Notes: generated by a model not told the origin, from the sequence alone. Positions 11,514-22,217 are shown, numbered from the stretch's first letter. The stretch is 64,000 bases of DNA from Pinus tabuliformis (GCA_031772625.1 CM062810.1:456883731-456947730); one strand, 5' to 3'. Made by a program: numbers and translations.

Positions 11514-13020
11514 CTAAAAGAACTTCTTAGAGCTCAAAAATTTTGTCAATGCATCTGCAGTATTCTTCAAAGTATCCATCTTTACCAGCAACACCTTTTT
11601 GTCTTCTATCATATCCCTCACAAAGTGATACTGAACATCAATGTGTTTTGTCTTTGAATGATAAGCAGGGTTCTTTGCCAAGAAAATTGCACTTTGGTTT
11701 TCATAGTCTATCCTTATAGCTCCCTGTACTAACCCCATACTTGAACACAATCTCTGCAACCAAACTACTTCCTTGCTTGCATGAGTGGACGCCATGTATT
11801 CTGCCTCTGTAGTTGATAGTGCCACTACAAATTGTTTCTTACTCATCCAACTGACTGCACCTCCAAATAGGTTAAACACATACCCACTTGTAGATCTTCT
11901 CTGATACAAATCTCCAGCCTAGTCTGCATCAACAAAGCCACGAATATCCAACACTCCGTCCAATCTTGGTCTTCCTTGGTAGCATAAACCATAATCACTA
12001 GTGCCACACAAATACCTGAAAACCCGCTTCATTGTTGTCGAATACTCCTTCCCTGGTTTTGACATAAACCTACTCAATACTCCCACTACATGTGCAATGT
12101 CTGGTCTCATACGGACCATCGCATACATCAGGCTACCGACTGCTCTTGCATATGGAACACGGGACATGTCCTATTCCTCTTCTTGTGTCTTGGGAAACTG
12201 TTCAACATAAAAATTTACACCTACAGAAATAGGAACCTTCATCGGTTTACTATGTTTCATATTAAACCTCTGCAATATTGTCTTGACATACTTTCTCTGG
12301 TTTAACCAAAGCTTCCTCTTTGTCCGATCTCTTTTAATTTCCATGCCCAAAATATAGTTTGCAGCACCAAGATCTTTCATGTCGAATTTGGAGGACAATT
12401 GGGTCTTCAAATACTAGATAATTTCTTTGTCATTTCCAACCATCAACATATCATCCACATACAAGACCAGATGAATAACACGGTCACCAATTAATTTAAA
12501 ATACACACAATGATCTGCTTTGCTTTTGGTGAAGCCAAGTCCCTGTATAAATGTATCAAATTTCTGATACCACATCCTTGGTGACTATTTTAACCCATAC
12601 AGAGACTTCTTTAACTTGAATATGAATTATTTCTTACCCTTCACTGCAAAGCCTTCAGGTTGCTCCATGTATATCTCCTCTTCTAGATCCCCGTGAAGAA
12701 ATGTTGTCTTCACATCCATCTGTTCCACCTCAAAATCAAAAGCAGGAGCAACAAATAAAAGTAATCTAATAGAAGCTACCTTGGTAACAGGAGAAAAAAT
12801 ATCACCCAAATCAATTCCCGACACCTGGGAATAACCTATTGCTACCAACCTAGCTTTGTATTTCTCCACCTTTTCTTCTACATTTGTCTTCTTCTTCAAC
12901 ACCCATTTTCTGCCAATGCGTTTCCTTCTATCTAGAAACTCCACCAGATCCCAAGCTTCATTTTTTTGCAAAGATGCCATTTCATCAACCATGGCCTCTT
13001 CCTAGAGTTTGCCATCCTCT
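11514..13020 (-). pseudogene. Copia reverse transcriptase and RNase H, with stops (element E)
   Basis: All pieces share one frame. 12992-12627 starts the RT (VDEMASLQKNEAWDLV, EQMDVKTTFLHGDLEEEIYM). The catalytic box LVLYVDDML is readable near 12450-12470. Then come 12410-12171 (LGAANYILGMEIKRDR), 12167-11919 (GSLMYAMVRMRPDIA) and 11909-11514 with the RNase H end ([31 protein letters not shown]). In-frame stops interrupt it at 12624, 12408 (start side), 12168 and 11916, among others. The protein copied RNA to DNA and removed the RNA strand. Confidence 0.88.
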
Positions 13021-13052
13021 GAATCTACAACTTCCTTCACAATTCTAGGATC

Positions 13053-13812
13053 ATCATCAATAACAGCTAAAGCAAAATTTGAACAGAAAGCAGATGGACT
13101 ATACCTTTCTCGCTACCTTCTTTCTCGAACTAATCTTCTCACACTCGGAGTTTGTGGCTCTTCATCTTTTGATTCCTCCTCTTCTGTAGAGTCTGATTCT
13201 TCCTCCTTGAGATCAAACTCTATCTTCTCAGGTTCCTTTGGTTGGACTTCATGTTTAATAACATCTTTCACCTCTCTGAACACCACATCTCGGCTGTACA
13301 CAACCTTCCTTTTTACTCGGTTCCATAGCTTATAACCCTTTAAACCATCTTTATACCCAATAAAGATGCACTTTTCAGGTTTACTCTCCAACTTGGTTCT
13401 TTTCTCCTTTGGAACATGTACATATGCATCACATCCAAATACCCTCAGATGTGAAAGATATGGTTTCTTACTAGTCCATACCTCTTGTGGAGTCTTATCC
13501 TCCAACACTGATGAAGGTGATCATTTGACCAGGTAACATGTTGTCTCCACTGCCTCTGCCCAGAATTCCTGTCCTAACCCGGCATCACTGAGCATGCTTC
13601 TTGCCGTTTCCATCAACGTCTTGTTCATTCTTTCTGCAACTCCATTTTGCTTAGGTGTGTATGGAGTAGTCTTCTGCAACTCCATTTTGCTCAGGTGTGT
13701 ATGGAGTAGTCTTCTGCCATGCTATACCATACTTCTTACATAATTCTTCAAATTCCTTGCTGCAAAACTCTCCACCGTTATCTGACCTCAACACCTTTAT
13801 CTTCTTCTCTAT
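13053..13812 (-). pseudogene. Copia integrase C-terminal half, frame-shifted by a duplication (element E)
   Basis: 13508-13113 encodes the C-terminal domain (VFGCDAYVHVPKEKRTK, KCIFIGYKDGLKGYKLW) and an acidic Glu/Ser tail before the RT. Upstream, TPYTP-QNGVAE carries the third catalytic Glu, inside a 40-bp tandem duplication at 13634-13713. The duplication alone explains the frame difference between this half and 14259-13813 (751 minus 40 is divisible by three). A CAG-to-TAG stop at 13813-13815 also separates the halves. Confidence 0.85.
13634..13713. repeat. 40-bp tandem duplication inside integrase of element E
   Basis: Two units with one base difference: TCCATTTTGC at 13641 and again at 13681, with AGGTGTGTATGGAGTAGT following both. 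Elements F, G and H show no such repeat in the region that can be compared. It arose after E split from them and destroys the integrase frame. Confidence 0.92.
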
Positions 13813-14259
13813 CTAGTTTTCCACCAGAGCCTTAAATTCTTTAAACCTGTCAAAGACTTCAGATTTATTTTTAAAGAAATATATCCATGTATTCCTTGAG
13901 AAGTCATCTATAAATGATACATAGTACATAGACTTACCCAGTGATGGAACCTTCACAGGTCCAAACACATCACTGTGCACAAGCTCTAATATATGTTTTG
14001 TCCTCTTACCACCAAAGGGGAAACTCACCTGATTCTGCTTCCCATATACAAAATTTTCACAGAAATCAAAATCCAGAGAGCTACTACTCATACCTTCTAC
14101 CATACCTTTACCATGAAGTATTCGAAGGCCCTTCTCTCCAATATGTCCAAGCCTTTGATGCCACAACGTGGTATTCTCTCCAGAGACCACTAAATTTTCC
14201 TCTCCACTTTCAGGAACCACAGAACTGTTGCACCCATCAATAATAGTGCTACCTTGCAT
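13813..14259 (-). pseudogene. Copia integrase N-terminal half (element E)
   Basis: Begins with the GAG-pre-integrase region and HHCC zinc finger: LWHQRLGHIGEKGL, then FCENFVYGKQ. The fourth zinc ligand is Phe instead of Cys; the second Cys is kept in G (CENCVYG). The core follows with VHSDVFGPV (first Asp), YYVSFIDDFSRNTWIYF (second acidic cluster) and FKEFKALVEN, ending at the TAG at 13813-13815. The zinc-ligand loss and the stop mean it is inactive. Confidence 0.88.
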
Positions 14260-14368
14260 CTTCTACAAAGTTCCAATCTGAACTCCCCACATCAATCCCA
14301 GTGCTGCTTGAACCATCTTGCATGTATCCTCTCGAACACTGCTTTTACACACGCATCATCCAACTTGC

Positions 14369-15430
14369 TTACAAAAATAAGATTTTTGGCCAATGTAGGA
14401 ATATGTAGAACAACTGGAAGTGTTCTAACCTTCCACCTTGCAATTTCAACTTTACTTTTCCGCGACCAATGACTCTAGCATTCCTATCATCTCCTAAGAA
14501 GACATCACTACCATCATATTTCTCATACTCGCATAACGACTCTCTTTGGGGAGTGAAGTGAAAGGATGCACCCGAGTCAATCAACCATGCCTCATGATCT
14601 ACATGTGTACTTGAAGAAGCCAAGTACACATCCCCACCTTCATCTAAGGTGGTTTTCACATCTACAGAAGGAGCATCATCAAATCCCTTTCCTTTGTTAG
14701 GAGCTTTAGATTTACAATCCCTTTTGTAGTGCCCTTCCTTTCCGCATTTCCAGCACACCACATTTACAAGTTTTCCTGGAGATTTAGATCTCCCACTCGA
14801 TGACTTATTTTTGTTTCTGCTCTTGGAATTTCCTTGTACAGACAAGGCATCACCATTCTGGCTCTCCATATTTTTCCATCTCATCTCCTTTGTCAATAAG
14901 GATGAGACTATTTGATCAAACTGCAAGGCAGTTCCATTGCTACTTATTGCAATAACCAGACTATCCCACAAATTTGGTAGAGAACACAACAAACTAATGC
15001 ACTTATCTTCATCTAAAATTTTGATATCAACAGATGATAATTGACTTACCACAGTATTAAATGCATTCAGGTGCTCTGTCACTGAGTCTTGATCTTCCAT
15101 CCTCAGGTTATACAACTTTTTCCGTAGGAACAGTTTATTGACCAAAGACTTAGATTGGTACAAATTCCCTAACTTGTTCCACAAAGCCTTTGCCGTAGCT
15201 TCCCCTGATACATTCAACAATACTGAATCTGAGACAGACAATCGTATTGTGCTCTTTTCCTTCCAATCCAACTTCTTCCATTCTTCATCAAACACTCCCA
15301 TTGGTTTAGTACCTAGATCTACCATGATCCATTGATCTTTATCCACCAATAGATCCTCCATGTTGAGTTTCCACAACTCAAAACTCTGACCATTAAATTT
15401 CTCGATCTCTATCTTTCCACTGCTCACCAT
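14369..15430 (-). pseudogene. Copia gag and protease, 353-codon open frame (element E)
   Basis: Longest copia frame in the window. ATG at 15430 opens with a Gag domain of the UBN2 type (FNGQSFELWKLNMEDLL, LWNKLGNLYQSKSLVNKLFL, VTEHLNAFNTVVSQL). A basic Ser/Arg/Lys stretch and a good zinc knuckle CWKCGKEGHYKRDC follow around residues 225-240. Then comes the protease active site WLIDSGASFHFTP near residue 285. The frame is lost after KLKLQGGR; a one-base shift near 14400 puts the rest of protease in another frame. Gag alone could still be intact, which is not so in the sister copies. Confidence 0.88.
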
Positions 15431-15536
15431 CTTCTTTCACTACCAAAACTGATCCTGTAGATCTCCCACTGAACAGGATCTACCACAGGCCCAAGCGAAA
15501 CCCCTCAGCAACAAAGGCATCCCCTTGAAGCCAAAA

Positions 15537-15550
15537 CAACTCTGATACCA
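15537..15550 (-). promoter_or_regulatory. Primer binding site of element E
   Basis: On the minus strand TGGTATCAGAGTTG starts two to three bases after the 5' LTR. It matches the 3' end of plant initiator-Met tRNA, the usual primer for copia minus-strand DNA. Confidence 0.85.
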
Positions 15551-15552
15551 AA

Positions 15553-16069
15553 TGTAGGTTTTAAACCCATATATAAATTACCTGCATACGAATTCTAAAA
15601 CACAAAAAATAAACAATGAGAGAGCATAACACATAAAACATATACACAGAGATTTTCCCCTGGATCCCAAAACCAAAACTACCAGCTTGATTTTTCATTA
15701 TGTTCCTTTCAATGTTACAATACATATTTAGACATGCCAAAGCATCCAATACCATGGATCGAAAACCATCACGTCCAAAACCATGGACCGAAAACCATCG
15801 CATCCAAAACTATGCACAAAACCATAGGTAGGTTCGCCCAACCTAATATAGGGTCCAAAAAAAAAATTGCCCGGAACGCTGCCTTAGACCCCGTAGAGGG
15901 GAGCTACCCACCCCCCTCAAACCCCCCAGACAGGGGGGGCCGCTGCACCCCCTGTGACCCCCCTGCTGTGTAATTGGCGCAATGAAAGGGGGGATCCGCC
16001 TCCCCCCCCCTATAACCCACCGGTTAACTATGTCAGCTAGTCGTGGAAAGAATATAACACAATCCAACA
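15553..16069 (-). repeat. 5' LTR of element E
   Basis: 517 bp, ends TGTAGG on the plus strand and CAACA on the far side. Compared with the 3' LTR it has point changes and length changes in the GC-rich block (15890-16020). Its TATA box has changed (TATTTAGA on the plus strand near 15726). Confidence 0.9.
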
Positions 16070-16074
16070 AAAAC
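16070..16074. repeat. Target-site duplication of element E, right copy
   Basis: AAAAC, identical to 10888-10892. Confidence 0.85.
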
Positions 16075-16374
16075 AACTAACATAAATGACTAATTTAGTT
16101 TGGGGTTAAAATATGCGACTAGCTCATAAGAAATACAACTAAAAATGACTAATGCATGAGTGACTAATTTAGTCTAGGAATAGAAATACAACGACCTAAC
16201 AAGTGCTACAATAATACAGATCAATTTTTTATGTTAGTCATTTTAATTATGTCACTTCAGCAATCTTAACTTTCAAGTGATGGGGGATTCAAAGGTTGTT
16301 ATAGATTGGCTGAAACGTTATACTCCCTTAAACACTTCTTCATTCTCACATGGTATATAGGTGAGCCAACTTTG
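16075..16374 (+). other. Inter-element segment with an RNase H-like remnant
   Basis: 16075-16200 has repeated short motifs (ATGACTAAT three times, GACTAATTTAG twice). From 16271 to about 16357 the plus strand reads FQVMGDSKVVIDWLKRY and then runs to a stop. The GDSK-V-DW motif is typical of the RNase H-like domain (RVT_3 type) found at the end of plant LINE ORF2 and in some host proteins. Element B then interrupts it. Confidence 0.4.
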
Positions 16375-16379
16375 TATTA
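16375..16379. repeat. Target-site duplication of element B, left copy
   Basis: TATTA, identical to 22218-22222. Confidence 0.85.
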
Positions 16380-16711
16380 TGTTAGTCCCTATAATACTAG
16401 TGATTCCCCCATTACTATTTTCATTGTATCCCTTATCATTATTATTGTGCCCCTATTATCTCCGTATTGTTATTAGTGTGCCCCATAGAAACCCACTATT
16501 GTTTTTGTTGTGCCATTATGTTATTACTGTTAGGTTGGCTTGATTATATTGTGACCCCTTAGACTCATATATATAGAAGGGAGGTTTAGTCATTTGTATC
16601 ATCCAAGAATTGTTCATTTGTGTAATGTAAAGGAGGTTTCCCCCTCGAAGAGGTTGAATTTTAAGGTGTTGATCTATCCTTTCTATCTTTTTGTGAGGTG
16701 CTTTCCCAACA
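16380..16711 (+). repeat. 5' LTR of element B
   Basis: 332 bp, TGTTAGTCCC to CCAACA. TATATATA at 16568-16575. Similar across its full length to 21885-22217 and 1033-1365. Confidence 0.92.
16568..16575 (+). promoter_or_regulatory. TATA box in 5' LTR of element B
   Basis: TATATATA, followed by GAAGGGAGG. It is the likely core promoter for the genomic RNA and is conserved in three LTR copies of the family. Confidence 0.6.
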
Positions 16712-16713
16712 TT

Positions 16714-16725
16714 TGGTATCAGAGC
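16714..16725 (+). promoter_or_regulatory. Primer binding site of element B
   Basis: TGGTATCAGAGC two bases after the LTR, a perfect match to the well-known initiator-Met primer sequence of plant LTR elements. Confidence 0.92.
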
Positions 16726-17399
16726 TTTGGATTCTAGGTTTCGTTGCTCCAAACAGGTCATCATGGAATTTTCGCTATAACATTTTTTTTGTGACGTTTC
16801 AGAAGCTAAAAAAAACCCATTTGATCCAAAATCATTATGAACTTTGGATCTGAATTTCAGAGCTTGTCTCGCTATATTTTCGGAGATATGATTTGAGGAG
16901 GTTAGGGTTTTGCAGACTCCCGAATTACATTCCAAACAAGTGACCTGGCAAAATTATCATACCTTTGAGCATCGGATTGAAATTTCATAAAAATTTTCAT
17001 AAATAGGACAAGCTGTAGTTTTCTATATATCAGTTTCAGGGAATAAGGTCAAAACAGTGACACGTGGCACTTTGTGCAAGTTCACTGTACTGAACTAGTC
17101 TATAATCAGGTCAATGTGGGAGATTATGGCATAACTCTTCCTTGGAGAATCCAATCTTGACCAAACTTGCGGGGTTAGAGAGAGGACTCAAAGCGATACT
17201 GTAGGATGCGATTTTAGATATTCAAGATCCACAGTTACAGAGATACAACGTATTCAATATCAAGCTTTTAGAAAGTGAAAAAAAGGTGTGTGGTTTTTTT
17301 TAAAATTTTGCATAAGATTGGTTTGAAAAATTAGTTTGAAGGAATTCAAAGGGAATAGTGAAGAATTATTAGCATTAATTGATGCCCTGAAGAAAGAAA
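16726..17399 (+). other. Leader of element B
   Basis: About 670 bases between primer site and Gag ATG without a recognisable product. Open frames here, including one on the minus strand at 16516-16935 that crosses the LTR boundary, look accidental. Packaging signals would be expected here but cannot be identified by eye. Confidence 0.5.
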
Positions 17400-18488
17400 A
17401 TGGAAACACCTAGTAAGAAACCTGAAAGCTCTAGCATGATTTGTGAAGAAGAGGAAGAAATGCAACATGATATATCAAAATTACAAGACCAAGTACAACA
17501 AATTTCACTCTCAAAAAAGGTAACTGAAGCCAAGATGAATGGCGTGGAAGCTAATATGAATGGCATGCAAGTTAATATGGATGGCATGGATGCTAAGATG
17601 AATGAAATGGACGCTAATATGTAAGAATTGAAGATAAATTTGAATAAGTTGCTACAAGAAATGGTTACTGATGGTGAAAGGGTAGTAAAGGAAACTCATG
17701 ATGTGAACAAAATAAATGTTAATAATGATTTCATAGACACTAATGTTGGATTGAAGACCCACCATGTTCCAAAAATATATATGAGGAAGTTTGATGGCAA
17801 GGATCCTGGAACATGGATACTACAGATGGAGCAATTTTTCGATCTCCATAATGTGAAAAACACACAAAAGGTACGTATTGAAACTTTATATTTGGAACCA
17901 AATCAGTTTTTATGGTATCAATGGCTTTGCTCTCATAAAAAAATTGTCACTTGGGTAATTTTTATAGAAGAAATGGTAGCACATTATGAGGATACAAAAA
18001 GAAATACCTTTTTTAGCCAATTGATAAATCTCAAACAAAAGGGTTCAATGATGGAGCACATTGAGGAATTCCAAAAATTGAACATAAGGGTAAAAGATAT
18101 TACAGAGGAGAAAAGGATTGATGTGTTCATATGGACTTTAAAGGATAATATCCAACATGAGGCTCACCTTTGGGAACCTAATTCATTGGAGAAGGCATTC
18201 AGGTTAGAAAGAAAAATGGAAAGCAAAATTATGGCAACTAGGAATCTTACCACTCACAACTATAAAAATGGAAGTGTTGTTGCCCCTATCCTTCCACAAC
18301 CTAAAAGGTTGACACCACAAAAATTGGAAGAAAAAAGAGCAAAACTGCTTTGTTATAGTTGTGATAGAAAATACACTAAAGGTCATAAGTGTGCTAAGAA
18401 GAAATTATTCTACATAGATTGTGAAGAGGAGGAAGAAAAGGAACAAGAAATGTCAAAAGAAGAGGATATACTCCAGGAACAAACCTAG
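17400..18488 (+). pseudogene. Chromovirus gag with heptad repeats and zinc knuckle (element B)
   Basis: ATG at 17400. Residues about 20-45 are a predicted coiled coil. Residues 46-74 are four and a half 7-residue repeats (MNGVEAN, MNGMQVN, MDGMDAK, MNEMDAN), encoded by a 21-bp tandem repeat from 17535. The fifth unit contains TAA at 17622-17624, so the frame is cut there and resumes directly. The capsid part follows (FDGKDPGTWILQMEQFF, FSQLINLKQKGSMMEHIEEFQKL). A CCHC knuckle CYSCDRKYTKGHKC sits at about 18352-18393, then an acidic tail to TAG 18486-18488. Confidence 0.88.
17535..17624 (+). repeat. 21-bp tandem repeat coding Gag heptads
   Basis: ATG of each unit at 17535, 17556, 17577, 17598 and 17619, exactly 21 bases apart. 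Each full unit codes seven residues of the form M-N/D-G-x-x-A/V-N/K. The last unit carries the TAA stop. Confidence 0.9.
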
Positions 18489-19403
18489 ATAAATAAGAAA
18501 GGAAATCCGACCATATCTTGTAATGCATTGGTTGGAACTACCACTCCTCAAACTATCAAGATAGAAGGACATATCAAGAAGAAAAAGGTAATAGTGTTCA
18601 TTGATTCACGAAGTACCCATATTCTTATTCATTGTAAGACAACCAAGGAATTAAATTTCTTCCTATATCCAGCACCAGAGTGTCAAGTGATGGTTGCAAG
18701 TGGAGGAACCATAAATTGCTCTAGAAAGTGCCATAATATCAAGCTATCCATGGGAAAATATGTATTGAATAGCCCAATGCTTTCCATTCCAATGGGTGGT
18801 GCTGATGTTGTACTAGGAGTCCAATGGATACAATCCATGGGTACAATAGCTTTTAATTTTCAAGAACTTTTCAAGAAATTTTGTTCGGAAGGAAAGAAAT
18901 TTGAATTAAGGGGTATTATAGGGAAACCGGGAAACATAATAAGCTCTAATGGTATGACAAAGCTTCTAAAGAAGGAACAACAAGGCGTAATTGCACAATT
19001 ATGTTTGCTAGAGGTTCCCACATTGAAATCATCTATTTCTCTAGATCTCCAAAAAGTTTTGGACAATCATTCTAAGGTATTTGAGACTCCCAAAGGCATC
19101 CCACCTATTCGTGGTCATGATCATGCTATTCATTTTATTCCAGGAAGTATTCCTCTAAACATCAGGCCGTACAGATATCCCTATGCCCAAAAGAGTGAAA
19201 TTGAACGTATGGTTGCAGAAATGCTAGAGATTGGTATAATTCAACCTAGTCAAAGTTCTTTCTCTGCTGCAGTAGTATTGGTGCACAAGAAGGATAGATC
19301 ATGGCGCATGTGTCTGAATTATAAGGAGCTCAAGAAGCTCACTATTAAAGACAAATTTCCCATTCCTATCATTGATGAATTATTGGATGAATTGCATGGA
19401 TAA
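18489..19403 (+). pseudogene. Chromovirus protease and start of reverse transcriptase (element B)
   Basis: Same frame as gag, behind TAG 18486-18488. The protease strand reads VFIDSRSTHIL; the usual catalytic DSG has become DSR, which should abolish activity. The flap region GGADVVLGVQWIQSMG follows. RT starts at about 19115 (HAIHFIPGS) with YRYPYAQKSEIERMV, LVHKKDRSWRMCLNYKELKKLT and DKFPIPIIDELLDELHG, ending at TAA 19401-19403. Only that stop separates it from the next piece, which continues in frame. Confidence 0.9.
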
Positions 19404-20210
19404 ATTTACTTCACCAAATTGGATCTTCGTTTAGGATATCATCAAATTAGAATGAAGACTAAAGACATTCCGAAAACAACATTTAGAATTCATGAGGGTC
19501 AGTATGAATTTTTGGTCATGCCTTTTGGCCTTACCAATGCACCTTCTACATTTCAAGGTTTGATGAATTCCATTTTCAAACCCTTCCTTAGAAAATTTGT
19601 GTTAATATTTTTTGATGATATGCTAATCTACAACAAGTCTTGGAAGGATCATGTTGAACATGTTGACAGGGTGCTCAAACTATTGAAGGAGAAACAATTA
19701 TATGCAAAAAGCTCCAAATGTTTCTTTGGAGTACAAGAGGTGGAATATCTGGTTCATATTGTATCTCTTGAAGGTGTTAAGGTAAAACCTAGCAAAATTA
19801 AAGCCATTAAGGAATGGAAAATCCCCACATCCATAAAGCATTTGCGAGGATTTCTCGTGTTAACAAGGTATTATCACAAGTTTGTTAAGAATTATGGGAG
19901 AATAATAGCAGCTCTGATAACATTATTGAAGAAAGATGCATTTTCATGGACTCTAGAAGCAACAAAGGCCTTCGAACATCTTAAAGAGCCAACGTACCAA
20001 GCACCAGTGTTAGATATGCTGGACTTCACAAAAACCTTTATTGTGGAATGTGATGCTTCAGGAAATGGAATTGGTGATGTTTTAATGCAAGATGAAAGAC
20101 CCATTTCTTTTGAAAGTCGTCCAATCAAAGGAAAGTATTTACACAAAGCTAGTTATGAGAAGGAAATGTTGGTAATATACATGCACTTAAGAAATGGAGA
20201 CCCTACCTAA
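19404..20210 (+). pseudogene. Chromovirus RT palm/thumb and start of RNase H (element B)
   Basis: Continues in frame after the stop at 19401 with LDLRLGYHQIRMK, FRIHEGQYEFLVMPFGLTNA and the catalytic box FFDDML (Tyr of the usual YxDD is Phe, both Asp kept). The thumb and connection are AKSSKCFFGVQEVEYL and LRGFLVLTRYYHKFVKNYG. RNase H begins FIVECDASGNGIGDVL (first Asp) and ISFESRPIKGKYLHKASYEKEML. The frame breaks at 20208-20210, and the rest of RNase H continues in another frame. Confidence 0.9.
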
Positions 20211-20617
20211 TGGGAAGACACTTCATGGTAAAAACGGATCATGATAGTCTTAAATACTTTTTAGAACAAAGATTACCCTTTGAAGAGCAACAAAGATGGG
20301 TCACAAAGATGTTGGATTATGAATTTGAAATCATCTACAAAAAAGGGAAGAAAAATGTTGTGGCAGATGCACTCTCAAGAAAGGATGAGGATGTGGAAGC
20401 ATTGTTGTGTGCCATTTCTATTATCCAATCAGATTGGATAAAAAAAGCAAGGGATGAATGGAAGAATGACGAAGAAGTGTGGGCACTCATTCAAAAGTTA
20501 CAACAAGATCACAGTAAATCTGATACATTTAGCTGGAAAAATGATCGTTATGGTACAAAGATTGCTTATACCTATGTAAGAATTCCCAACTCAAACAAAA
20601 GATTCTTATGGAATTGA
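20210..20617 (+). pseudogene. RNase H C-terminus and linker to integrase (element B)
   Basis: Starts MGRHFMVKTDHDSLKYFLEQ (the RNase H strand with TDH-SL), then NVVADALSRK with the last acidic residue of the active site. A linker of about 60 residues (DEWKNDEEVWALIQKLQQD) follows before the integrase zinc finger. A further frameshift near 20555-20605 moves integrase to the third frame. Confidence 0.85.
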
Positions 20618-21045
20618 ACATTTCTCCCTTAGGAGTGCACTCAGTATTTTTAAAAACTTACCATAGGGTCAAGAAGGAATTTTTTTGGGATGGCCTTAAA
20701 TCAGATATTCAAAAGTTTGTGGCAGAATGTTTGGTTTTCCAACAAAATAAAGTTGAAACAATTAAGACCCCAGGTCTATTACAACCTTTATCCATTCCAA
20801 GCCAACGTTGGGAGGAGGTTTCAATGGATTTTATCGCAGGTTTACCTAAGTCCGAAGGAAACAATGTCATCATGGTGGTAGTTGACAGACTTACCAAGTA
20901 TGTACACTTTTGTGAATTATCACATCCATTTAAAGGTAGTACAGTATCTACTGCATTTATGGAAACAATTCAAAAGCTACATGGAAACCCAAAGATTATT
21001 GTAAGTGACAGAGATCCCATTTTCACTGGAAATTTTTGGACATAA
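20608..21045 (+). pseudogene. Integrase zinc finger and core (element B)
   Basis: Zinc region: SPLGVHS with one His kept, the upstream ELH His changed to Asn (ELN), and CLVF where CLVC is usual. Two of the four HHCC ligands are therefore lost. Core: SMDFIAGLPKS (first Asp), VVVDRLTKYVHF, IIVSDRDPIFTGNFW (second Asp). The TAA at 21043-21045 is shared with element A (185-187). Glu follows after it in HPQSDGKTEIVN. Confidence 0.9.
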
Positions 21046-21884
21046 TTATTATCTTTTCTTGGTACTCAGTTAGCTCATAGCTCATCTTATCATCCTCAAT
21101 CTGATGGGAAAACTGAGATAGTAAACAAATGTTTGGAAGGATATCTTCATTGCTTTGTATCTTATAAATAGACACAATGGGTCAAATGGTTGCCTCTGGT
21201 TGAATGGTGGTATAACAATTCCTTCCATACTACAACAAAAATGACCCCATTTATGGCACTTTATGGATATCATCCACCATCCATCACATCATATTTAAAA
21301 GAAAATTCTAAGGTTCAAGTAGTGGAACATCACATTGAGCATCAATAACAAGTTCTCAAACTCTTAAAAGATAACCTCACGTTGGCGTAGAATAGAATGA
21401 AACAATAGGCAGATCAACATCACAATGAAAGAAGTTTTGATGTAGGTGATTGGGTATTCCTACGGCTACAACCATATAAAAAATGTCCCCCAAGCAAGCT
21501 GAGAAGGATAATAAATTATCACCAAAATATTATGGTCCGTACGAGGTGTTGCAAAAGATTGGTACTATGGCATACAAATTGGAGCTTCTTGCAGTTTCCT
21601 GAGTGCACCTAGTTTTCCATGTTTCATGTTTAAAGAAGGTTATAGGTGACAAGCTCCTAGTTCAAACAATATTTCCAGAACTTGACGAGGAAGGAAAAAT
21701 CATATTGGTACCGAAAGCAGTCACAGAAACAGGAACTCGACAACTACGAAATCGATCCATTTCAGAGTATCTCATCAAGTGGAAGAACTTATCTGCTGAA
21801 GATTCCACAGGTTGAGAATTTTATACAGAAGCATCAAGAACTACTGAAGCGTTGAGGACAATGCTTTTTGGAAGGAGAGGGACA
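21046..21884 (+). pseudogene. Integrase C-terminus and chromodomain, several lesions (element B)
   Basis: After the TAA the frame gives LGTQLAHSSSYHPQSDGKTE and CLEGYLHCFVS, then stops. Further on are WVKWLPLVEWWYNNSFHTTTKMT, the shared TAG near 21388, KYYGPYEVLQKIG and HLVFHVSCLKKVIGDKL. The open piece 21603-21815 carries the chromodomain to EYLIKWKNLSAEDSTG and stops early, because a deletion removed the WEDE part seen in element A. Non-functional. Confidence 0.85.
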
Positions 21885-22217
21885 TGTTAGGTCCCTACAA
21901 TACTAGTGATTCCCCCATTACTATTGTCATTGTATCCCTTATTGTTATTATTGTGCCCCTATTGTCACCATATTGTTATTAGCGTGCCCCATAGAAACCC
22001 ACTATTGTTATTGTTGTGCACTTATGTTATTACTGTTAGGTCGGCTTAATTATATTGTGGCCCCTTAGACTCCTATATATAGAAGAGAGGTTTAGTCATT
22101 TGTATCATCCAAGAATTGTTCATTTGTATAATGTAAAGGAGGTTGCCCGTTCGAAGAGGCTGAATTCTAAGGCGTTGATCTATCTTTTCTATCCTTTTGT
22201 GAGCTATTTTCCTAAAA
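21885..22217 (+). repeat. 3' LTR of element B
   Basis: 333 bp, TGTTAGGTCCC to CTAAAA (the terminal CA has become AA). It is preceded by the purine tract GGAAGGAGAGGGACA (21870-21884). TATATATA at 22074-22081. Confidence 0.9.

Larger units (their letters stand above)
10893..16069 (-). mobile_element. Element E: complete Ty1/copia element, Tork-like
   Basis: 5177 bp with LTRs at 10893-11425 and 15553-16069, AAAAC duplications, an initiator-Met-type primer site and a purine tract. Domain order on the minus strand is Gag, protease, integrase, RT, RNase H, as expected for copia. The Gag and integrase style resembles the Tork/Tnt1 group, which is inference. Lesions are one frameshift near 14400, a 40-bp duplication in integrase and several single stops; otherwise the frame is kept from 13508 to 11514. 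Confidence 0.92.
16380..22217 (+). mobile_element. Element B: complete Ty3/gypsy chromovirus
   Basis: 5838 bp with 332/333-bp LTRs, TATTA duplications, tRNA primer site and purine tract. Order is Gag, protease, RT, RNase H, integrase, chromodomain, as in chromoviruses. The short LTRs and the knuckle CYSCDRKYTKGHKC suggest a Reina- or Tekay-like clade, which is inference. At least five stops and three frameshifts make it non-autonomous. Confidence 0.93.

Noticed and set aside
11125..11517. 130-codon frame across the LTR of E, and similar frames in the LTRs of F, G and H
   Set aside because: They run through the GC-rich LTR block and the 29-bp repeat and are recurrent only because the LTR itself recurs.
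16714..16725. tRNA gene signals
   Set aside because: TGGTATCAGAGC and similar strings are primer binding sites next to LTRs; no cloverleaf could be built around them. No tRNA or rRNA gene was seen.
16516..16935. 139-codon open frame on the minus strand across the 5' LTR and leader of element B
   Set aside because: It spans the LTR boundary and primer site, has no recognisable motif, and lies opposite known functional parts of the element.
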